Shown piece by piece: positions 1-13,481 of a DNA stretch of 64,000 nt. The translations under genes were made by a program, and so were the position numbers. Under the pieces are notes generated by a model. The model was not told the origin of the DNA and did not search any database. It saw only the letters and a list, made by a program, of their open reading frames with translations. The stretch spans positions 872,927 through 936,926 of the forward strand of contig CAJNDT010006202.1 in NCBI GenBank assembly GCA_905221615.1. Direction: 5' to 3'. This DNA comes from Symbiodinium sp. CCMP2592. Its lineage: Eukaryota; Sar; Dinophyceae; Suessiales; Symbiodiniaceae. Within the stretch, counting starts at the first letter, position 1, and every line of letters begins with the position of its first letter.

Positions 1-431
1 GCCCGACACACACCCCCTCCTCAGCACTGTATTTCGACCATGGATGTGAGAAGGCTTGCTCCGTGTGTGTAAGACGCCATTGCATGTTAGGACTTCTTGT
101 GAGTCGACTTCGCAGACTGCTCAAGTTAACTCGCGGTTTCGGGAAGCGGTTCTGCTGTGCCTTCCGTTTTTGAATGGAAACGCCGGGCTACATTGGCAGG
201 GTGGGCTCAGCCACTGTTTTTCTCATGACTTCGACCTTTACCCCTATAGACACGATAAGATCCTCATCGTAAGGGCCGCAAGTCATCGAATGTTTAGTGC
301 ACTGCAGAGGCCGGAATAATTGCCGATACTATCCCTTTAGGCTTCTTTTAAAAATTCTTGTACGGTAGCATATCCCAAAACCCTACGAAATCCAGTGCAT
401 TCGGCTCTCTTTGTGGCCCCTGGTATTCCAG

Positions 432-504
432 GCTCTCGGCTCGACTGGAGAAGGCAGTGCGGAGGAGCTGCGGCAGCGCGCGGCTGCCACGCAGCTGGCC
501 TCAG
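432..504 (+). CDS. Possible exon of an unidentified gene
   Basis: A 73-nt segment is bounded by an AG|G acceptor (ttccag|G) and a GT donor (tcag|GTGATT), the signals used by the better-supported genes of this window. Reading from its first base gives an Ala/Glu/Gln-rich, helix-like peptide containing SAEELRQRAAATQLAS, with G/C-rich codon use unlike the surroundings. No flanking exon could be recognised and the peptide matches no family I know, so a chance open segment remains possible. Confidence 0.3.
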
Positions 505-716
505 GTGATTTGCTTTGTGATGCCCCTCGAAGGAGGGAACTCTGAATGTGAAGAGCTGAAGAGCCAAAACCCAAACACCGCCTCTGGCCCGAAGGCCCGA
601 AAATTGAACCCTAAACCCTATATAAAGCCCTGACTGCCAATCACTGTTTCGGGCACTGGGCAGGCCGGCTGTTGCCTCGTCGCTTCTATCACCGGCACCC
701 ACACCCACACCCCACA

Positions 717-780
717 ATATAGGGGCATAGTATAATGGGCCCCCAAACCCTATTCCAATTATTCACAGGCCCCTATAGTA
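717..780. mobile_element. MITE-like family A, partial copy
   Basis: The segment starts TATAGGGGC and ends GGCCCCTATA, the inverted ends of the commonest short element here. It also carries the internal blocks AGTATAATG and CCCAAACCCTATTCCAATT seen in the other copies. The left third found in fuller copies is missing, so this is an internally deleted copy with no coding capacity. Confidence 0.75.
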
Positions 781-2435
781 AGCGAGCGCGAAAGCCAAAG
801 CCATCAGAAGACGCCTCGTTGAGCCCGAAGCCGCTGGAAAGCCCTGAGGCTCAACTCTTTGGAGGACCCAAAAGGGTTGTTGGAGGGAGGCTTTATAATT
901 TGGGGCTACTTCGGGTCTATGTGATCGTAGCAGGGTTCAAAAGTTACGGTTGAGAGTTGAAGGCAGTAGGGTTTACTGCTCAGGGCAAAAGGGTCTTTAG
1001 ATCCTGTTCGTGCTTTTGGGGAGTTCAGGAATTGACCTTCCGGTGCTCGCTGGGCTTCGGACTTTAGCGGGATTGGGGGTTCGATTGCGCAGAGAAGGGC
1101 TATGATGCGCAGTGCTTCGGTGTTATATGATGTCGATGCTTTTGGGGACAGTGGCTGAGACTCTGCTGTTCTGCAGGTGCTAGGTATTCGGACCTCAAAC
1201 AAATTCTAGTTTAATTTTTAAACCTTCAAGCCCAACAAGGTGTAGGTTGTTTCCGGAACGCGGGGATGCAATAGGCTCGGAGGCTTTGGGCGGGGGTTTC
1301 AAGTAAGCAAGGCCACACACTAACTTAACTTCCAGGTCTGGATAACTTTCAAACGGCACGAAGCCTCTTGCCGAAAGTCCCAGCCCCCGTAGGCTGTGGA
1401 CCAGGTCTTTATTGTTCAATCGGTTTGCGGTCTTTTCACTGACGAAGGCCAGTTCGTAGTCGTAATGCGCAACCGTACACCTTAACATGTGGTTCAGGAT
1501 ACAGCGCGATTGTCTGCGGGCCAGTTTCACTGGCAGAACCCTCTCCATCTCCATACCTTCGAGCCTTCACGTCATTAACCGCAGAGCCTTAACACCCTAA
1601 GCCCTGATGTCGGAAAATGGAGGATGCAGACGACGAGTTGCCGGGGTCCGGCTCACTTGGCTGCAAACAGCCTCCCTCCCCACACCCGCACGCAGGCTTT
1701 CAGAACATACTAGCAGCCCCATCTAAAATTTAACCCTTCGTTGTTATTTGTTCGCCTGGTCGGCGGTATTGCATGCATGTTTTGGTTCAGTCTGTGGTGG
1801 TTTAGGTGCACGGGCAAGGAAGATGACTTCGCCTGCTCTTGCTTTAATAAAGTACCGGCCAGAATCTTGTTGGCAACCTTAAGCCTCCGACTCAGCATGT
1901 TTCTGGGTTTCCAAGTTCTTCAATTGCCGCAATTAGGGAATCAAGAGTTTTAGCCCTTCTCCCTTCCTCCTTAACTGCCACCCCCACATTCCGCATTCCG
2001 TTCGCACAGGCCCGGCACCGCCTCCAGGAGCCAAGCAATGCCAGCATGGCTGCGGGCGAGGGGGGGGGGCGGGTGCTTCCTGTGGGTCAGAGTTCGAGGG
2101 ATGATGACGGTGGACTTTCGGGTGTGTTGATGCTTGTATTCCAGTATTAATGTTACCTTTGCTGTCGTTTGCTGTCACTAGCATGATGATAAGAGGAAGC
2201 AGGAATAAGGAGGATTAGGACATTGGGGCAATGTGGATCATCCGGAAGAGTTTGTCAATGTGAACGACCGCGGTGTGATGTGGCTACTGACGATGATCAG
2301 TGGTAGTGACTGGTACTGTTGCTATCGTTGATGTCTTTAGCGGTTCGACATTGATTGCGGGCCGTCTTTGATAACAATCGAGATCGGGACAATGCGGGCT
2401 CGAAGGCAAACAATCCCCAAGATTGGAGCCTACAC
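781..2435. other. No gene recognised
   Basis: Only short open frames of chance length occur. The longest (about 119 codons on the minus strand, 1195-1554) shows no family motif and is within random expectation for 64 kb of this base composition. No repeat structure beyond isolated telomere-like heptamers was seen. Confidence 0.5.
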
Positions 2436-2528
2436 CACTACCAATACTATTATGGGGGGGCTCCTTATTATAATCAGAGTATAATGCGCGCCCAAAAACC
2501 GCATTCTAATTACCAAGGCCCCTAACAT
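2436..2528. mobile_element. MITE-like family A copy
   Basis: It contains CCAATACTATTATGGGGG, then CTCCTTATTATAAT, AGTATAATG, a CCCAAAAACC block and TTCTAATTACCAAGGCCCCTA in the usual order. The extreme left terminus is eroded while the right terminus is intact. Confidence 0.75.
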
Positions 2529-2637
2529 CAACTGAAAACCCAGAGAAAGAGGCGCCTGGCTCCCAGCGGCTGCAGCAACGGCCGCTGCCGGCTTTGCTGC
2601 CTTGGGGACCTCACCGGCCTTGAGTGCAGTCGCTTGC

Positions 2638-2665
2638 TTTGGGTTTAGGGTTTAGGGGGTTTCAG
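2638..2665. repeat. Interstitial telomere-like repeat
   Basis: About three degenerate TTTAGGG units (GGGTTTAGGGTTTAGGG and neighbours). The TTTAGGG type is shared by dinoflagellates and land plants. Confidence 0.6.
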
Positions 2666-2779
2666 GGTTTGGAGGGTAATTATAGTGTCTAGGGTTTATA
2701 GTAAGGTACCCTTATAGAACCCTTAAAGGATCCCCTTGCAGGCGCCCTTACTATATGGGTACCATACGGGTTGCTTGGA

Positions 2780-2846
2780 CCCCCAAAGTATGCAACATAG
2801 TAACCTTTTATAGGTGTTTGGCCACTCTTTTACATACTTTTGGGGA
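2780..2846. mobile_element. Short palindromic element, family H copy
   Basis: The inverted ends CCCCCAAAGTATG and CATACTTTTGGGG enclose a short core with TAACCTTTTATAGG. Related copies lie at 9684-9750 and, truncated, at 59151-59195. It is non-coding and MITE-like. Confidence 0.65.
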
Positions 2847-5800
2847 CGGCGCGACGGTCGTACCACTGGCAGTTTTTGTGATTATTTGGCGATGTGAAAC
2901 ATGGCCAACGCCTACCAGCTGCCACTACCCGTGAGAGCGGTCATAGCAGCAAGAATAGCAGTTTTTTCGAGTTTTCGTCCTTCATAGCGCACGGATGACG
3001 GTAATGCAAGCAATAGGCGCCACAGCCGTCTTTGTGTTCAGGGTTTACATCCAAGGCTTGCACGAAGACAACGATGCTTGGCCGATTGCTGTCTTGTCCT
3101 GCAGAGAAGCGGCTCGCACATAAAAACATGTATCGAAACCACAGAAAATATTACTGACACATATGTGTATATATACATGTGCATACGTTGAGACAGGCAG
3201 CTTTCTCGTGCTGGGAAGCAAAGTGCATGTGACATGAGTGCTCTAGTCTCTGATCCGAGACATGCCTCATGGATTGGCGCCTTTCGTATCGAGCCGAAAG
3301 GAGGTCATGCTGTGTTGCAGATTTTCCCTGCCTGCTGGTGAAGAGACCAAGGATGACTTCTTGCTGACGGTTCCTTGGATATCCTTGGATCGTGGTCAGA
3401 GCTGCTCCTTGCTGTATCCTCGGGCATGTCCCTGTAAGCACGATGCTACCTTGCATGACCCCCATCCCCGTGAACGATTCTCGGTTTCTGAGAAGCAGCG
3501 CCAGAATGTTGCCACTTACATCTTGAGTCTGCTGACATGGATGTGAAGCATCATATGGCCATCTTCGGTGCTGTGATGTTATATTTATTATTATTATTAT
3601 TATATTAAGCATCGTCACGTGGGAATGGGCCCTTCTTTGCACTCCATCAAAGTGCCAAAGTCAACAGCCGGAATTTGCCTTTGTTGTTCCGACCTGCTTG
3701 AGGTCCTCCTCAACTCTCTGCTGCTGAGTTTTCCAATCCTTACACATCGGGTGTACGGCTCGCAGTTATACTATGTTATACCCCGATGGGTACATCATCT
3801 CCAGGTGCTGATCAACAGCCGTATGTCCATGACGCATTCTTTTGACCCCCAAGCACAGGTGGCTCATGAACCTCCAATTAACTCCGGAAATGGTCCTGGC
3901 TTGTCTCCAAAGGATTCCGACGATGAGTCAACCACCGGCGGGGCCGAGGACATTGGGGCTTGTTTTCAAGTTCCTGTTCTGTTTCAACAACATGTCCATG
4001 AGGCTCAGCGAGACACTTTGTCGGATTATTGCCATTAGCGGTTCTATGGCCAAGTGTTACATCCAAGGGATTACGACATGTAGTTACGGCAGGGGCGTCT
4101 GTGGGAATCAGTCAGGATGCAGACCCTACCGGGAACTACCGCCTGCTGTTCTCAATTGAAGAGCCGTCAGGGATGGACAAGCTACTTGTTGGAGTTGAGG
4201 TGGCCATTTATCGCGGCAAACAGCAGAAGAGGAATGCAATGATCCATCAGCTAGGATGAGGAGGAGGACACAAGTCTGATCTTGCATATATTCACTGATC
4301 TTATATAACTCTGTCACAGGTCTTGCAAGAGGGTTGCTATGAGGTTTAGACTCAAAACTCAGCTTCCTGTCGTGAGTCTTACGCGAGCTTTAGCAAGGGA
4401 CAGGCTTTGGAGTCCAGAAGGTAATCAGCCTGAGCTCACTTCTCAAGTTGTTTCTTCCATTGCAAACGTGTTCAGACGCCTTGCCCGGTCCACCAAGCCG
4501 TGAGATGTAAGTGCGTTGCTACATGCGTAAACACCACAATGCGAGACTTGCCCGGTTCAGTGACTGGAGCTGACATCGTTGTTCTGCATGCGTAGAACGA
4601 TGCATTGCTTCTTTGAGCTGCAGGCGGACACATCGGACTCCGACGATAGCCCGGCCTCGAAGACTCAAGGACGGTCGTTCCACGGCATTTCTTGCACTGT
4701 GTCCTCATTAAAGAGCCGACGCATGTTTCGCGGCTGAAAACCTAGAACAAAGCCCGAAAAACGCAAGCGCGAACATCAGAAACAACTCACATCCGGACCC
4801 TGACAGGCTGTGCTTCCAAATGTGGTGCAGCTGCAACTGCGGAGTGCGAGAACTACCGACTCTTGGCCGAACGTATTGTCCTTCATGCTGGTGTGGAAAT
4901 GGCCGAGATCCTCAGATGCAAACAAATCTGGATGTACTGGCCCACCAGAGCACATTGCCAACTGAGAATCACCCAAGTCTACTCCGGCAACCCTAATCCA
5001 GTTCTCCCGTGGACGAATGAAGGCGAAGATTTCCGAGCCTCAGGCCTCGAAATCGCTAAGAAACAGCTCAGTGTTTGTTTGTGGGTCTCGCAGCTTGCGG
5101 TAGAGTAGTAGAGGGTTCCTGCTACCGACCCTGGAGTATCTTTGCAAAGACAAGACTAGAGGTTGTGCTGCGTGTTGCGCCTCGCTGGGTGCCGGTCGAC
5201 GACGCTGTGACGTGCACGGCGTCGCAGCCTTTGTAAGCTGCAGGAGCTCCTTAAAGTTATCATAGTGTTTTGAGGCTTGGAGTATGCCGGGTATGCTGCA
5301 CGTGCGCGTGATGCAGCGTACATGTACGTCACCGTGCATCTACCCGGGTGGGTGGATCTGAATTGCTACTAATGCAACGAGCACAGAGGTTCGGACCAGT
5401 CGTCTCCGTATACATGTTCCTGTATATCTAAACGGTTCTATAATCTACCATACTGTTTCTCGCCATTACCGTTTTTCGCCACGTCTACACACATGTACCA
5501 TATGCATATATACATGCGCATATACATGCCGTCGCGTTCTCGAGACCGTAGTGTACCAAAACGTGTCAATCAATGGCTGTTTGTTTATATGGCTATTTCG
5601 TGTGTGGCTCATTCTACCTGAACTTAAGCAGCATGCAAGCTATGGAGACCGTAGTAATAAGTGCTCGTACGGTAGACATGTTATGCCGTTCAACTATGCC
5701 GCGATGGCTCGATTGCTGTCTCCATGTGGCCACACTGGCTCAGCATTGTAATGCACGCGCAGTTCTACCGCGCAGCTAGGGCGCAAGAGTTCGCACAAGT

Positions 5801-6028
5801 CTCAGGTATAAGTGTAGGACTCAGGCTGCTCAGTGTGGTTTCGCAGCTGGGCCAGCACGCTTTGCTTGGTTTTGCAGTCTCCTGTAACTTAATTATCCAG
5901 CAGGCTGTTCATGCTATATATTAGCAGGAGCATGACATGCAGCAGCCCGGCGGACAGCTGCTGCAGCAACGGGTGCCTTCGAATCTAACAGTGGGGTGAC
6001 CTCGGATTCGCTGTACTGAACTGGCTGT
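2847..6028. other. No gene recognised
   Basis: No family motif was found. The most protein-like open stretch is around 4105-4250 on the + strand, after an AG|G at about 4109 (it encodes DADPTGNYRLLFSIEEPSG). It has no recognisable partner exon and is not called. An (ATT)n run lies near 3583-3605, and short ATAC/CATA-rich tracts near 5490-5530. Confidence 0.5.
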
Positions 6029-6135
6029 AATATAGGGGCCTTACAAATTACTATACTATTGTGGGGGCTCCTTATTGTAAGTATAGTATAGCATACCCGA
6101 AAACCCTAGGCTGTAATTATAAGGTCCCTATATTA
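6029..6135. mobile_element. MITE-like family A, near full-length copy
   Basis: Left end TAATATAGGGGCCTTA and right end TAAGGTCCCTATATTA form terminal inverted repeats, flanked by TA. The internal blocks CTATACTATTGTGGGGGCTC and GTATAGTATA match the other copies. At about 107 bp it represents the usual length of the family. Confidence 0.85.
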
Positions 6136-6601
6136 CTTGCAGGGGCTTGCAGTCGTCCACTTGCGTTTTGCTTGTCAGTCCTGCAATTTCCGACCAGTTA
6201 GACACATCTAGTTGCCGGATCGCAGACGTACTTCATAAACCCGCATCGACTAATTGGGTTTCACGTCAGCATCCTTTGAGAAAGTGCCGGAATGCCAGGT
6301 GCTGTGCTGAGCATTGCGGGCAACTCCCCCGAAGTGTGGCCTGTGCCTTGCACAGCTTCGCTTGTTCATGGGGTTTCGCAATTCCACGATATTCTGTCCA
6401 CGATATTCTGGAGTCTAAGCGTTGAGCAGTTTGGAGTCAGAGTCGGGGTAGGGTCTGCAAGCGAGGGCTTTCATACTTTGTGTCGGCAACCATGATTTCA
6501 TTGCCCGGAACACCTGTGCCGGCATCTTTGACGTCGCAGGTAGGTGAAATGCCTTGCACACATCCCCTTGAGTCAGTCAAGCTATATATAGTGCTAGTCT
6601 A

Positions 6602-6963
<362 letters not shown>

Positions 6964-9683
6964 AATCCTGAGCCAGGCACGCTCCACTGCAAAGCCCAGT
7001 CTCAGCCACGCGCTCTCCGACGGCGGCAGACCGACAGTTGGACTCTTAGAGCGCTGAGTCTAGGATCGAGGCCTTACTAGTGAGAATAACAAGGTTTTCA
7101 CGTGCATTATACTATATATTTATAGAGGGTTTCGTACAATGAGGAAAACTACGACACTACGAGCTAGTGTCAGTGCCTCTTCTGCCTTTGTTTGGAAGTG
7201 GGGTGCGGGCTTGGGCAGTCCAGGGTCTGGTATGAAGCCCCAGTTCCTGCTTCGAAAACGGGTTCAGGTCTTATGGTTGACGGCATGTGCATAGCCCAGG
7301 CGTGGAGACGTTTAGGGCCAAAACCGTGAAGAGTTTTACCGACGTGCGCTTACCATACTGCGAGCGCCGATCGCTTCTTGTGCTTTGCCTTGGCATACAG
7401 GAGCATCAGACATGTCATGTGCCGTGGTGCAGTATCAAACTTTATAGAAGTCATAGCTATCTCGGAGATTGAAAAGCGATTACCCAGGAGTTCGTGCTGC
7501 TGGTGTTGGTTGAGGGGTACCTTAGGCTTCCTTTCAAGGTTTTCTATAAAGGGTACTGTAAGGGTTTAGGGTTTAGGGTCCCTAAACCCTAACTCCTAAA
7601 CCCTAAACCCTTTACCACCAAGCCCTCCAGGTGCCTCTGCGCGTGCTTCGACGCACTGCCAGTTTTCGGGCTGCCCGGGCAAGGCGAGATGAAGCAAATC
7701 CGGGGGACGGTTGATGATGGTTCAGGGCTCTAGACTATGGGAATTATGGTTTAATCCTCATCATATATGGGTAATGCAGGATTTATATCATCAACCGGAG
7801 GATGAGTAAAGGAATGCTTGGTTGTAGATAGTGGTTTAGCTCCAGGCGGCCCAGACCACGGCTTGTAGCGAAACCCACATCCCCAAATCCATGTCCGATA
7901 GTCCGCCCTGTTCGGTCACATGAAAGAGGCACATACAGTCACTGCATGTCACTGCAGTATGGGCAATTCCTGACAGTCTCTGCAGGCGGCAGTGCAGCAG
8001 TGTCGACGTAGCCAGACAGTTTTCGTCGCACGGATAATGACATTGGTTCGGCTTGTCTTCAATCCCTAGCCAGGTGATGAGCAGCTGTAGCAACAGGTGC
8101 TGCCGCAGTCACTGCTCTCAACTGCCGCAGGGCTTGCCATGTCCGTTACATCGGACTCATGGCCGACAAGGGAAGAGTTCAGCGTAGTCATTCGAAGGGA
8201 ACGCCAGTCGCATTGCGGCGCCTGCACTCTGCGGTAATGCTGGCTTTTCGGGGAACAAGCCGCCCTTGCAGCCTAATTCACTGAGGAAGACGCCCAGCAC
8301 GCCCGACAAGGAAGAGGTGTCGTGGCAGACAGTAGTAGCTGTATAGGGCAAGAGGCAAGGCAAGGGATGAAGTGACACAAGGCATCCACATCCAGGCATG
8401 ACTCCGGGTTCCAGGCTTGTTCAGGACGTGTTGCTTTGCGATTGGACTTCGCCGGTACGGCAGTTTCAACCGTCGTGGCTCGGCCTAAACAAAGACCCGA
8501 CAGCTCCGTCGACCCTCAGCTGCAGGGCCTTGAGTCCCTTGTGCTGCATTCCCCCTTCCCTTGCGGGGTTTCCTGAAGTCTTTTCGGCCCTGACAAACGA
8601 GGCCCGTCAAAATCCTTTGTCATCCGAGTTTTTGATAACTTACATCAACCCTAGATTACCCAAACCAAGCAACCTACTCAGTAGGTAGGTCGGCTGCAAG
8701 GGATAGAAAGCCAACTGCACGGCCCGAGGCAGCTCTGCAGAGCAACGAGACAGCACTCTGATCCCCGGCTTGCAACGACTTCTACTTTCTTGGTTCTGAT
8801 GCTTGTGTAAGTCTAGTGTGTCGTGGCTGTGCTCAAGAAATAGCCACGAAGAGTTTGCTTGTGGAACGGACTCACAATTGCAACTGCTTCGATGTATGCA
8901 TGGCTGCTGGCCGACAACACAGGCGGGTTTAGTCCAGAGAGGCCAGAGAGGGAACATGCCGGCAGAAAGAAGGATACAGTCTCAACTCGGCAGTGGAAGC
9001 TTCCGACGGCCTCAAGCCTTCCGTATGACAAAGCCTCATCTTTGAAGACCACGCAGACACCGACAGCAAGCAAACTAGATGTTGCGTGAAGAGCTGCAAT
9101 AACGAGTGACCTGAAGACCTGAAACTCAGGGCATCGATCGCTACTTAAAGGGATCACGGAGGACTAGGTTATAGTGGTTGAGGCTGAAGGGTTCGAGGGT
9201 CTGGCATGGGACGGAGCTTGTAGATAAACTCGGGCCACCCACTAGAGCACCGATTGCTCATTATGACCGAACTACTTCCCGCACCCGCCCTGAAATCATT
9301 CCCACCCGGTCTTAGAGTTTCGATCCGGAGGTTTTCTCCTTCACGCAAGCACTCGGGGGATGTGAGCCTCGTCGGCTCCAGTAGGTTTAGGGCCTGGGGT
9401 GTCGGATGTAAGTACTGGGCCGGTTCGTGGATGTAGGATGTAGGGTTTTTGAGTTTAGGGTTCACCGGTTGCATCATCAGGGCGTCGGCTCCTCCCACGA
9501 CTTTGCGGCCGCTGTTGCCTCCGACGCAAGCCGTCCTGATGCTGGACATGTAGGGTCGTTCATCATACTCCCCTGGATCTTAGGCTTAAGCCCCATGACC
9601 CTAAGCCGCGCAACCCTAAAATAGTCGAAGGGGTTCCAAACGCCATGAGAACAAGCCTATGTCCTAGGCTCTGAACCTAAACC
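6964..9683. other. No gene recognised
   Basis: Both strands carry overlapping open frames of about 60-115 codons (densest at 8140-9160) without any recognisable domain or splice-compatible partner. The only structured element is the telomere-like fold-back at 7558-7613. Confidence 0.5.
7558..7613. repeat. Telomere-like repeats in fold-back arrangement
   Basis: Two TTTAGGG units are followed directly by GTCC and then four degenerate CCCTAAA units. The two orientations face each other with almost no spacer, giving a potential hairpin. Confidence 0.7.
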
Positions 9684-9750
9684 GCCCCCAAAGTATGTAG
9701 AATAATAGCCTTTTATAGGCTTTGGGCCATTATTTTACGTACTTCGGGGG
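9684..9750. mobile_element. Short palindromic element, family H copy
   Basis: GCCCCCAAAGTATGTAGAA and TTACGTACTTCGGGGG form imperfect terminal inverted repeats around AATAGCCTTTTATAGGC. It is related to the element at 2780-2846. Confidence 0.7.
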
Positions 9751-12048
9751 TCTAGGTAACCCCGAATTACTACCGAACCTAAACTCCTAAACCCCTGCGC
9801 TCTGACAAATCGAAGCCCCGAAGCCTATGCATGTCGGGAGTCGGCATGCCAGTGACGGAAAACAGCCTTTGAGCAGGGAAGGTTTAGTGTGCGTATGTGA
9901 TAGTATCGCTTTTGTTGTTTTTGCTTGGGGTTGAGACCTTCAGGACTTTAGTGTTGCGAAAGACTCAGTCGTCAAGGTGCGATGTGGTTCCGGGGAATCC
10001 CTGCTTCAGATTGCCTCTCACCGTGAGACCCCCAGTCCCCGGAGGGTTGCAGATCTTGTTCGCCCAAAGGTGGCCTTGACCCCAGCCTTATAGTTGTGGA
10101 GCCCCAAACCTCCCTTAAAAGGTTTGGCCATGAACCCCCCCAGAAGGATCACGACGATAGGAAGTGGAGCACGGCGAGTACGGTGGTTTTCCTTGATGAT
10201 GCTGCTAAGCTGCTAGGTCAAACTCTATACTGGGGTTACTACGCAGCCAACTGGCCGTGAGTGATGTGTGTGTGTGTGTGTTCCGCGGGGCCAGAAATTC
10301 ATAGCTGAAATGAAGGATTCAATGCAGTTTGAGCTGATATGTATGCCTCTTTTTGTGTGCCCTGCACATCATGTGAATTCCCTACACAACACCCTAAATC
10401 CCAGAACCTCACAGCTAGGGACCGAAAATGGGGGACTCTTGGAAAGGCTCCCTACCCAGAACCCTAAAGTCGAAAGCCCGAATCCCTAAACTCCTACCCC
10501 AGAACCCCTGATTGTAAGAACCTTCCAAGCCCAGGACCTGGACTCTGAAACTGTCGCGTCCATACTAGACTATACCGTACTATACTTTACTGTACGATAC
10601 TATGCGACACTATGCGATACTGTAGCATGTATTATATAAACACACACACATATATATACATATATATATATATATTCATATATGTAGGTAATGTGAATGC
10701 TAGCAGAGCTAGCGGATGATTCGGAAATATCTAGGTCTTGTGCACCGACGAAGTTTGACCCACTGCCTTTTCAGAACTTAAGTTCAGGCTCCAGTATCGA
10801 GGATTAGTACATATGTGTCTCCATTACGCGACACACAGTTCCTGTATTTCTCTAATTCGCTCGAAATCGGAGAATGTCACATTGGAAAATGCAAAGTCCT
10901 CAACCCACATCCCTCTGATCAGCAACCTTCAAGTGCAAAAGCTGCACACATGCAGACTCTAAGCCCTGTAGCCGTACTTGGTGCAGGGCAAAAGATCTGC
11001 GGCGAGTCCTCCTGCCGGTTTGTGACTGTTTGAGTGTGTATCCTACATTGAGGCGGTGCTGCTTGCGCGAAGCTTTGGAAAGTTAATGGCTTGTGCCTGG
11101 ATGTTCAGGGTGACATAGTGAAGTTGCAAATAACGCCTTCAGTTTGTTTCATCAACAGGCACCAGGGGGCTGAACTCAGGGTTGTTTAGGGTAAGAGGTG
11201 TGGAGACACGTGTTGGGAAGTTTCGCAGCAACTGTAGAGCACAGTGGGAAGACTCAGGGTAGAGAACAGATGCGAGTCCTGCTCAGACTCTTCACACACA
11301 CACACACATGCTACAAACACGGTCGCTTTCAGTGCTTCTCGGATGAGCCGGCCATGCTTTGCTCCCCTCTGCTACACTGTTTTGAGGTTCAGTAAACCCT
11401 TGCTTCCCAAGCCCAAGCCTGTTACAGGCGTCTCGGGTCGGTTAGGCTGCACTGCGACAGTCCCGAAACATGATGTCAGTTCCCCTTTCTCGATGAACAG
11501 GGCGACGCATCATGTTCAGGATGGCTGGGGGCTGCCCCCACATCCTATTCCTCCTGATGCTCTTACCCGTGCTGCTCCCGCTGCTGTTGTTGCTGCTTCT
11601 ACGACGACGACTATACCACTACGACTACTACTCACTACTCCCACTAGCACTGCCACTGCCGTCATCATCATGATGATAACGCTGCTACTTCTACTGAGAT
11701 TGCAAATTAACTAGCCAGCGAAGGTGGGCATGCTTTCGTGGCACTCATGCGTGTTGGCTCAGGCCTTTGGCTGCTTAGTAACCCATGATCGGATTCCGAG
11801 CTAGGCTGCAAACACAGAGGCAAATGGATCATGCATCAACTCAACGATATCAGGGTCGCTCCTGTGTTCAAGCCTTAAAGACGTGGCCCAACTCTACCCG
11901 GCAAGCCTAAGTAGAACAACTCGAAGCCTGCAGATCCGAGTTTCATGCGAGATGGAGAAGAGCTATGAGGGCGGCGCGATGAGCATGGCCAGCCAAGCAA
12001 AAGCTCGAGACCAGCGAGCCAAGGCACCGTTCTTCATGATAGGACGTA
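9751..12048. other. No gene recognised
   Basis: The stretch contains a TG run (10265-10281), a TA/CA-rich tract (10634-10680) and an ACGACG/CTACTA-rich patch (11580-11660). Open frames are short and none resembles a known family. Confidence 0.5.
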
Positions 12049-12208
12049 TTATAGGGGGCCCTGCTAAAGGGTTCCTTTGCAGGGTTCTTATAAAGGGTCT
12101 AGCGTTACGATAAGGGCTACTATAAGCGTCTAGAAAAGGAGTTCCTTAGTATAATTAGAGCATACGGGGCCCACAGACCCGATTCTAAGTATAAAGGCCC
12201 CTACATTA
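12049..12208. mobile_element. MITE-like family A, long variant
   Basis: Left end TTATAGGGGGCCCT and right end AAAGGCCCCTACATTA are family A termini. The inside carries extra GGGTTCCTTT- and GGGTCTAG-type blocks, making this copy about 50 bp longer than usual. It may be a less deleted relative or a nested composite. Confidence 0.7.
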
Positions 12209-13173
12209 ACGGAGCTAGGCGAGACATCCGCGATGTGAGCTTCAAGCCTGGTGGAGCAGATGTTTGAACTTCTGTAGCAGGAAGCCCTGAAGAGATTTCC
12301 GGAGATTGTGCCGCCGGCAGTCTATTTCCAGTGCAAACACCTCATCCAGGATGGCGTTATAGTTGTCCCTTTCAGGACTTCCAGCGGCGGTGCCTCAAAG
12401 CCACAGCTCACAATCTAGCAATTTCCAACCCTCCAAAGGCCACGCCCTCACCCGGCCTTCTGCATCAACTGGTCTACGATACTCAGACCAAAGAGAGATC
12501 AGAGCCTTGGCTAGCACCCGGAAAGATGTCGGAGATTTCGATTTAAAAAAAAACATGCGAAGGGCTTCCGCGATGGAATCGGGCATGTGGGGCCTGGGGT
12601 CAAGACCTGCTTCAAGCCTGCATCCCCTGGAAGCATGTCTTTTGGCTACCGCTCTAAAGGCTGCGGCTATTGGGTCCAGGCATTCACTGCAGCATGCGAG
12701 TCTTCAGAAATTGAGTTTCAGGAGTACACCACGTGGAGAGTGCAGCGTGCTGCGAGACGATTCGTTCGAGCAGCCGTTCCGTTCACTGGCATGTGCACCT
12801 CGGACTTGGCCTGAAGAGGGTCTGGGGTTCAGGGCTGCAGGTCATACGTTTCCATGCCCATTGGGAGCCATGTAGCACCTCGTACACGCATAGCTTGTCA
12901 AGATTCAAGCCTTTTCAGCGTCGCCCACGCTGCCAGTACATGGCCTTGATCCCAAGCCTAGAGTCAGCGATATTCAGCGAGTGAAGATAGATAGCTTCGA
13001 CCTCTGCTGCATGGTAGAAAAGCCTGCTGCGCGTGATGTTGTATCCTGCTGCCAGGTGTATGCCCTACTGGTGTCCCTTTGCTAAGGAATCAATTATATA
13101 TTGTTACAAGTTCTATATTATCTACTTGAGATACGCTAAGATCAGTGGTGGCGCAGGCTTCTAATGGCAGTAA

Positions 13174-13282
13174 CCCAGAGACTCCAATACCCCTTAATTA
13201 AGGAATATTCCTTAAATCATATTAAGGATCCTACTATAATTTAAGGTATGTTCCGTAATTAAGGGGTATTGGAGTCTCTGGG
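13174..13282. mobile_element. Palindromic MITE-like element, family E
   Basis: CCCAGAGACTCCAATACCCC at the left is the inverted complement of GGGGTATTGGAGTCTCTGGG at the right. The core includes TTAAGGATCCTACTAT, closely similar to the core of family B. No second copy was seen in the window. Confidence 0.85.
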
Positions 13283-13372
13283 AAGATGCAGCAGGACATG
13301 GAGAGGCCGAAACCTCGGAACCCAGCCCTTCGCCGAGCAGATTCGACTCGCAGAGCTGTGATAGAAGCTAAT

Positions 13373-13481
13373 ATATGGGAGTTTCCGAAAATTAGGGGTA
13401 CCTATTTTGGGGGTCCTTATAAGAAGGATCCTACTATTTAGGGTACCATATTAGGGTCCCTGTTTTTGGAAACTCCCATAT
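13373..13481. mobile_element. Palindromic MITE-like element, family B copy 1
   Basis: ATATGGGAGTTTCCGAAAAT and TTTTTGGAAACTCCCATAT are terminal inverted repeats. The core contains AAGGATCCTACTATTTAGGG. A nearly identical copy lies at 49152-49262 in the same orientation, which suggests recent mobility. Confidence 0.9.
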
